Part shown: piece after piece, positions 59,342-64,000 of the stretch
Layout of the letters: the number at the start of each line of letters is the position of its first letter
How positions within the stretch are numbered: the first letter of the stretch is position 1
Source of the DNA: CAWDVK01 sp963805715
Lineage (GTDB): Bacteria; Actinomycetota; Actinomycetes; Streptosporangiales; Streptosporangiaceae
Direction of reading: 5' to 3'
Assembly (NCBI GenBank): GCA_963805715.1
Contig: CAWDVK010000009.1
Coordinates: forward strand, 868,001-932,000
Length of the DNA: 64,000 bases
The notes under the pieces: generated by a model
The model's input: only the letters and a program-made list of their open reading frames with translations
Database searches by the model: none
What the model was told of the DNA's origin: nothing
Position numbers and translations under genes: made by a program

Positions 59342-60255
59342 TCATGTCCGTGCCAGTAGTCTTTTCACGGCTGCCGTGCCGGCCATGGCCTGGTCGTGGT
59401 CGGGTGACTGCGGGATGAGGTTGAACTCCGTGCAGCCAGCATCAAGATAGGGCGTGAGGAATTCGGCGACGTCGGCGGCGGTGCCGTATGGGCAGTACCG
59501 CTCGAAGCGCTCGAACGGGAGCTGGTAGAAGGCCTGCATTGCCGGAGCCAGGCAGTCGCGAGCCGCTTCTTTCGAGTCCGCGAGCCCGCACCACACCTGC
59601 ATGCCGTGACGGGCTGGCGGGTCGGGCCGGCCCGTGCGGGCGGCCTCGTGTGCTGCCATCGCGACGGCGTCGGCGAAACGCCGGGGCGAGGCCCAGATGC
59701 CCAGCCAGCCATCACCGAGTCTGCCCGCGCGCCTGATCGCGGCGTCTGAACGTCCCCCGATGATGATGGGAATCGCCGCGGCCGACGCGGGGGCGATGAC
59801 TGTTTCATCTATGTCGAAGAACTTGCCGTGGAAGGTGACCGCCGTACCGGTCAGGAGCTGGCGCACGATGGTGAGGCATTCGTTCATCCGCAGGCCCGGG
59901 TGGCTGGGTCCACTCCGCAGATCGACACCTCGCGGCGATCTTCATCGCCCACTCCGACGCCGAAGATGAGCCGCCGGGGAGCGAGCCGGCTGATGTCTGA
60001 GAGCTGGCGGGCCACCAGGACCGGATGGCGCAGCGGCAGCAGGTACACGCCGCTGTAGATCGGCAGCGTGGGATGGAGCAGCGTGAGCGCGGTGGCTTGC
60101 ACGAGCCCGTCGAATCCCGTGCCCGCGAAGCTCACGTGGTCTCCGCAGCAGACATGGTCGATGCCTGCATCGCCGGCTTGCGCCAGAAATGCCCTGGCGG
60201 GCTCATCGCCTCGCTCCAGCAGGTCGAAGGGCGGGAACATGCCGACCCGAGCCAA
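59342..60255 (-). pseudogene. LLM-class F420-dependent oxidoreductase split into two frames
   Basis: ATG 60255 begins ARVGMFPPFDLLERGDEP and continues through YSGVYLLPLRHPVLVARQLS, LIFGVGVGDEDRREV to GVDPATRACG and a stop at 59884. The next frame, MNECLTIVRQLLTGTAVTFH onward, supplies the rest (IPIIIGGRSDAAIRRAGRLG). Stop and new ATG overlap as ATGA. In relatives the two halves are one protein of about 305 residues, so a single base is missing (or two are extra) near 59885-59895. Translational coupling could still yield two chains. Confidence 0.72.
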
Positions 60256-60394
60256 TGCGGTCCCGCGGCCTGTCGTCCGTCGTCAGGCTGGTCACTGCCT
60301 TGCTGGTCATGTCGTCTTCCCCCTTCGCCGATGGCTCCTGGCGGGTTACCTGCCCGGTGCGTGGCTGGTGCCGGCTGTCAGCCGAGAACGAGCC

Positions 60395-61615
60395 TCACCG
60401 GGGCGCACCGGGGGTAAGCGTGCCCCGTGTGTGGGCGGTCTCGATGTGCCTGTCCGGGTAGACGTCGACCGCCGGAAGGGAACCGCCCAGAACGCCGAAG
60501 ATCTGACGACTTACCTCGGGTTGCTGTGCGGCGGTCCGGTAGAAGGCCTCGAGCCGGGGCGGCAGAGGCGCGAGCCTGGCCGTGGTCAGGGTGAGGTCGA
60601 AGCCGCTGCCGGTGAGGGCGTCTCGCCGGTGCTGGTAGCCGGATACGGCCTGGTCCAGCGGCCGGTGCCCGGCCAGGCCGTCGTGGATGGCTTCGGCCAG
60701 CAGTTCGGCGCCCTGGAAGGCGTCTGACATGCCCATGCCGGTCGAGGGGTCTTTGTGGTGGCCGGCGTCGCCGGCGAGCGCCCATCCCGGCCCGGCCGAC
60801 GTCCGGTACAGGTTGGGCAGGTCGCCGGTGCCGGTGAAGCGGGCTTCGCGGCGGCCCGACGCGACGGTGTCGCGCAGCCCCGGGACCAGGTCGAGGGCGG
60901 AGTGGAAGTGGTTTTCGGCGTCCTTGCGCACGTGGCCGAACTCCTGGCGGGGCCAGGCGACATAGATGCAGGTCAGGTCGTCGTTGGTGGGCCAGACCAG
61001 GATCAGCCGCCCGGGGCGGGCGTGGAAGGATGCACCCAGATGGCGGATCCCGCTCCAGTAGGAGTAGTAGACGGCGGTGAGCGGCGGATACTCCCGGTAG
61101 GCGCGGGCAGCGACCTTTCTGGCGACGGTCGAGTGCAGACCGTCGGCGCCCACGACGATCCGGGCCCGCAACGACGATTCGGGGGATGTCCGGTGATGGC
61201 CCCTCACGCCCACCGCCCGGCCCCCGGACCACAGCACGTCACCGACCACGAAGCCCTCGATCAGCTCGGCGCCAGACTCCTCGGCGGCCCCGGCCAGCAG
61301 CGCGTCCAGCACGGTCCGCCGCGGACAGTACGCGTCGGCCACGCCTTCCACGGCCGGCCCGATGCCGGATATCTGCACCGGGCCGACGTCGAAGGTAATC
61401 TCCCGGATCGGCGCGCAGCCGCAGGCGCGCAGCCGGCCGAGCAGTCCCCAGGCCTGCAGCCGGGCCGCGCCACGCTGCCACAGGAAATGCGTGGACATGG
61501 TGTCGCTCGGAAATGACGCCCGGTCGGCTAGGGCGACCCGGTGCCCGGCACGCGCCAGCAGCATGGCCAGCGGTGCCCCGGCGCACCGGGCGCCGACCAC
61601 GATGGCGTCGTACAT
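60395..61615 (-). CDS. FAD-dependent oxidoreductase (PHBH/GGR-like monooxygenase fold)
   Basis: The 406-residue protein has the FAD motif DAIVVGARCAGAPLAMLLAR, the middle motif IVVGADGLHSTVARKVAA, and WALAGDAGHHKDPSTGMGMS (GD motif). These three motifs define group A flavoprotein monooxygenases and halogenase/reductase relatives. ATG 61615 lies 31 bases from the tautomerase stop, on the same strand. Together with the LLM gene it forms a probable small operon for modification of a phenolic or terpenoid compound. Confidence 0.83.
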   Translation of the reverse strand: MYDAIVVGARCAGAPLAMLLARAGHRVALADRASFPSDTMSTHFLWQRGAARLQAWGLLGRLRACGCAPIREITFDVGPVQISGIGPAVEGVADAYCPRRTVLDALLAGAAEESGAELIEGFVVGDVLWSGGRAVGVRGHHRTSPESSLRARIVVGADGLHSTVARKVAARAYREYPPLTAVYYSYWSGIRHLGASFHARPGRLILVWPTNDDLTCIYVAWPRQEFGHVRKDAENHFHSALDLVPGLRDTVASGRREARFTGTGDLPNLYRTSAGPGWALAGDAGHHKDPSTGMGMSDAFQGAELLAEAIHDGLAGHRPLDQAVSGYQHRRDALTGSGFDLTLTTARLAPLPPRLEAFYRTAAQQPEVSRQIFGVLGGSLPAVDVYPDRHIETAHTRGTLTPGAPR

Positions 61616-61646
61616 CGCGCCCCCAGTTGTGTGGGACCGGTGACGG

Positions 61647-61874
61647 CTATCCGACGGGCTGGCCGGCGGCGAGCGCCTTGACGTCTGCGGTGCTCAGCGG
61701 ATTGCCGCCGATGCCCCAGTCACCACTCTTCACTTCCTCGACGACCACCCAGGTGACCGGGCGCATGTTCTCACCCTCGATCTCGACCATCGTGTCGGTC
61801 AGCCGGCGCACCATGTCCTGCTTCTGGCCGGCCGAGAAGACGCCCTCAATGACCTTGACGTTGACGAACGGCAT
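61647..61874 (-). CDS. 4-oxalocrotonate tautomerase-family enzyme
   Basis: The 75-residue protein has Pro directly after the initiator Met (PFVNVKVIEGVFSAGQKQDM), giving the N-terminal Pro base of the superfamily. The end part VTWVVVEEVKSGDWGIGG matches 4-OT-like proteins. Length fits a hexameric small tautomerase that ketonises dienols from ring cleavage. It is the promoter-proximal gene of the minus-strand group, divergent from the TetR gene. Confidence 0.85.
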   Translation of the reverse strand: MPFVNVKVIEGVFSAGQKQDMVRRLTDTMVEIEGENMRPVTWVVVEEVKSGDWGIGGNPLSTADVKALAAGQPVG

Positions 61875-61927
61875 ACCCCGCCCCTTCCGTAGGGCCGTGC
61901 CTAATGACGGCCACGCGATTTAACGCT

Positions 61928-61952
61928 AGCACGATCGTTCGTGCTGTACAAT
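61928..61952. promoter_or_regulatory. TetR operator and promoter between tautomerase and tetR
   Basis: AGCACGA-TCGT-TCGTGCT (61928-61945) is a dyad with perfect 7-bp arms. TACAAT (61947-61952) is a good -10 and would start transcription at or near ATG 61959, so tetR mRNA may be leaderless. The dyad would cover the -35 area. Confidence 0.65.
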
Positions 61953-61958
61953 GTGCCT

Positions 61959-62609
61959 ATGCCACGACGAGCCACCACCAACGGCGCCAGGACCAGGACC
62001 GCGATTCTGCAGACCGCTGCAGACCTCGCCTCCGTAGACGGCCTGGACGGTCTCAGCATCGGGCGGCTGGCCACCGAGCTGGCCATGAGCAAGAGCGGGC
62101 TGTTCGCCCACTTCGGCTCCAAGGAAGAACTGCAGCTGGCCACAGTCGAGGAGGCCCGGCAGCGCTATGCGCGAGAAGTGATCGAGCCGGCCCGCGCCGC
62201 AGGATCCGGCATCACGCGCCTGCACGCGCTGTGCGAGGCGTTCCTGTCCTACCTCGAGCGCGCCGTGTTCCCCGGAGGATGCTTCTTCGCCTCTGCCATG
62301 GCCGAGTTCGACAGTAAGGCACCGGGCCCCGTCCGCGACCGCATAGCCCAGTGCCAAGACCAGTGGATGGACACCCTCGAACGGGCAGCCCAGCAAGCCC
62401 AGGAACGAGGAGAGCTGCACACCGGCAGCGACCCGCGGCAGCTTGCCTTCGAGCTGGAGGCAGCGCTGCTGTCGGCGAACTGGTACTACCACCTCTTCAA
62501 CGATGCGACGTACTTTGACCGGGCCCGCCGGGCCGTGCGGGCGCGCCTGGCCAGCGAAGCCACCCCTGCCGGCCTGCACCTGGTGCCCCCCGACCCCCAA
62601 AGCGGCTGA
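61959..62609 (+). CDS. TetR/AcrR-family regulator
   Basis: The 216-residue protein has the TetR HTH: TRTAILQTAADLASVDGLDG, LSIGRLATELAMSKSGLFAH, FGSKEELQLA. The C-domain has FPGGCFFASAMAEFDSKAPG and ALLSANWYYHLFND, as in the TetR_C_16/YjdC-like group. ATG 61959 was chosen over 61941, because the latter lies in the promoter. It probably represses itself and the tautomerase-FAD-LLM group through the adjacent dyad. Confidence 0.88.
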   Translation: MPRRATTNGARTRTAILQTAADLASVDGLDGLSIGRLATELAMSKSGLFAHFGSKEELQLATVEEARQRYAREVIEPARAAGSGITRLHALCEAFLSYLERAVFPGGCFFASAMAEFDSKAPGPVRDRIAQCQDQWMDTLERAAQQAQERGELHTGSDPRQLAFELEAALLSANWYYHLFNDATYFDRARRAVRARLASEATPAGLHLVPPDPQSG

Positions 62610-62828
62610 GAAGACGACCGGCAGACGCAGCATGCCCGGGCTCCCGCGGGACAGATTTTCTGATCTGCGCGCCGCCATCAGCCACGGCAGACGCTAGGGA
62701 ACCTGCGCCAGATCGGCGGCTCGCGTGCCTTCGCCTGTCTTCACACGGTGACGCGCTGTGTTCGGTAGCTGCCGCTGGCTCCGCCCGGCCGGTCCGGCCA
62801 GGCGGAGCGATCATGGCTGGCGAGCCCC
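62610..62828. other. Intergenic stretch after tetR
   Basis: No gene is recognised between the tetR stop and the recombinase remnant stop at 62829. No attachment-site repeat was found by eye. Confidence 0.4.
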
Positions 62829-63985
62829 TTACCGGGCAGCCCCGGCGACGTAGGCGGCGACGATGTAAGTAGCGTGCCGGTCCAGCGAGGTCCTGGCGCG
62901 GTCGTAGCGCATAGTCGTGCGCGGGTCGGCGTGCGAGGCGGCTTCTTGCACGTCCCGCAGCGGGACCCCGGCGTCCAAACTGGTAGGGAGCGGTTTACCA
63001 ACCGTGTCGAATACCTCAAGTCGGCGAGCGGCGAGATGGGGCCTCTCGTCCTCCTTGGTGAGTCTTTTCCGTTGCTGCGGATGCATCAATGGGTCACGCG
63101 GCGTTACAGAAGCTGATGCCACATCGTGGCGTCAGCTGCAACCCGGTCCTCACACGACTATGCTGATCTGCGGTTTCTCGCCAAGCGCTGCATGCGGCCG
63201 TCGGCAAAGACGGTCCCGGAACCCTTACGGCACCGTCCTCACGCTTTCCGGAGAATGATGCATCGGATGCAACTCCGCGCCCTTGCGCCGCGGTGATAAA
63301 TGCGTGCCTGAGCGTATGCGGTCCGACTGCCTTGGCGATCCCGGCCTGCCGGGCGAGCCGACAGACTATCCGCCCAGCGCCATGCCGGTCCAGCCGCCGG
63401 CCATCGGCCGCCAAGCAGACGGGTCCCTCGATGCGCTCGCCGACCGCCAGGTCGATTGCCCGCGCGGTGCGCGGCGCGAGCGGGATGGTCACTACCTTTC
63501 CGCCCTTGCGGGTGATCATCAACGTGCGGTGCCCACGCTCGATGCCCAGGGCCTCGATGTCGGCGTTCGTGGCTTCTGAGACGCGCAGCCCGTTGAGGGC
63601 CAGCACGGAGATCAAAGCGTGCTCAGCCGACAGGCCGAGCCCGGCGGCGACCAGCAGCGCGCCGAGCTCGTTCCGGTCCAGGCCGATGGCGTGGGATTCG
63701 TGGTCCAGGCGGGGCCAGCGGACGTGCGCGGCCGGGGAATGATCGAGGAGTTCTTCCTCGACGGCGTAGCGGTAGACCCTGCGACGGTGCACAGGCGGCG
63801 GGTAATGGTGGCGCGGCCGCGGGCTTCGAGATCGCGGCGAAGAACTCGATGTCCGCGCGGCGGGCCTGGAACAGGCGGAGCTGGTGCTGCTGGCACCATC
63901 TCGAAGGTGCGGTCGGTGATGGGGCCGGGCTGGCGGACGAGCTGGTACACCCGCTGCTGCGTGACTGTGACGTTGCCATCACGGT
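62829..63985 (-). pseudogene. Tyrosine recombinase (integrase), shattered by frameshifts and an insertion
   Basis: The pieces, in order on the minus strand, lie in three successive frames: CQQHQLRLFQARRADIEFFA, RDLEARGRATITRRLCTVAG and YRYAVEEELLDHSPAAHVRW. They continue with ALNGLRVSEATNADIEALGI (catalytic Arg), KGGKVVTIPLAPRTARAIDL and VGPHTLRHAFITAA (His-x-x-Arg). Then about 307 bases are inserted before DAGVPLRDVQEAASHADPRT, TMRYDRARTSLDRHATYIVA (His and Tyr) and the stop at 62829. All catalytic residues existed once. The gene cannot now give an intact enzyme. Confidence 0.78.
62979..63285. other. About 307-bp insertion within the recombinase gene
   Basis: The insert splits the recombinase between LRHAFITAA and DAGVPLRDVQ. 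It has lower G+C than the surrounding gene. It holds a strong hairpin, AGCTGATGCCAC-ATC-GTGGCGTCAGCT (63111-63137; one mismatched pair), and a repeated GATGCA motif near 63257-63271. No terminal inverted repeats or target duplication are evident. It may be a small non-autonomous element or a recombination scar. Confidence 0.5.
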
Positions 63986-64000
63986 CGACGTCGCTTCCGT

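Noticed and set aside
59342..60255. LLM oxidoreductase as two separate genes with an ATGA overlap
   Set aside because: Each half is incomplete as an LLM barrel and both match consecutive parts of one usual protein. A frameshift is simpler, though coupled translation is noted.
1..64000. Secondary-metabolite (PKS/NRPS), phage structural or defence-island modules
   Set aside because: The only ketosynthase is a single KAS III fusion, no carrier or capsid genes are present, and the HigB/HigA and PIN pieces are broken remnants rather than a defence island.

Overview
The window comes from a very GC-rich chromosome (mostly about 70% or more G+C by eye) of a high-GC Gram-positive actinobacterium. The support is gene content: mycofactocin genes (mftE, mftF, an NDMA-type alcohol dehydrogenase and a mycofactocin-type SDR), an F420-type LLM oxidoreductase, an LCP cell-wall ligase, DUF6542 and DUF2721 proteins, PaaX and MmyB-like regulators, Tat-exported oxidases, and GTG/TTG starts with strong Shine-Dalgarno sequences. 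A Streptosporangiales-like source is a guess. I saw no rRNA, tRNA, CRISPR array or replication origin.

Layout. 1-5.2 kb holds regulator/transporter pairs (TetR end, MarR/DMT, MFS/MerR) and a quinone oxidoreductase. 5.3-8.3 kb holds a TPR-S41 protease and an ArsR-type regulator with a repetitive tail, bounded by a 28-bp inverted repeat. 8.3-13 kb holds two alpha/beta hydrolases, a short XRE regulator with a cupin, and a homocysteine methyltransferase-like gene. 13-20 kb is a minus-strand run: broken mftE, SDR, mftF, frameshifted NDMA-ADH, GH3 glycosidase. 20-25.4 kb holds a truncated MerR/SnoaL pair, a frameshifted FAD oxidase with a multicopper oxidase, and Fe-ADH with a quinol-monooxygenase-like gene. 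26.5-31 kb is an aerobic benzoyl-CoA (box) segment, boxC-boxB facing paaX. 31-36 kb holds a frameshifted MarR, a KAS III protein with a large extra N-terminal domain, serA, and small proteins. 36.5-40 kb holds an amidohydrolase and LigB/LigA extradiol dioxygenase genes. 40-52 kb holds xylulokinase, LCP, acyl-CoA synthetase, a GNAT/ADP-forming acyl-CoA synthetase and membrane proteins. 52.4-55.1 kb is a graveyard of cut genes (ISL3 transposase, PIN, HigB/HigA, DrrB/DrrA/TetR, rve transposase). 55-64 kb holds a flavoprotein, an IS110 element with two related hairpins, an LLM/FAD/tautomerase/TetR group and a shattered tyrosine recombinase.

Functionally the intact genes lean to oxidative and aromatic metabolism: ring epoxidation (box), extradiol cleavage (LigAB), F420-, FAD-, copper- and mycofactocin-linked redox enzymes, CoA ligases and a cupin. 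The most striking feature is decay. I count about 20 gene remnants and at least six frameshifted genes, often with a divergent gene pair cut symmetrically. Some single-base shifts could be sequence errors. The truncations with foreign junctions cannot be explained that way.
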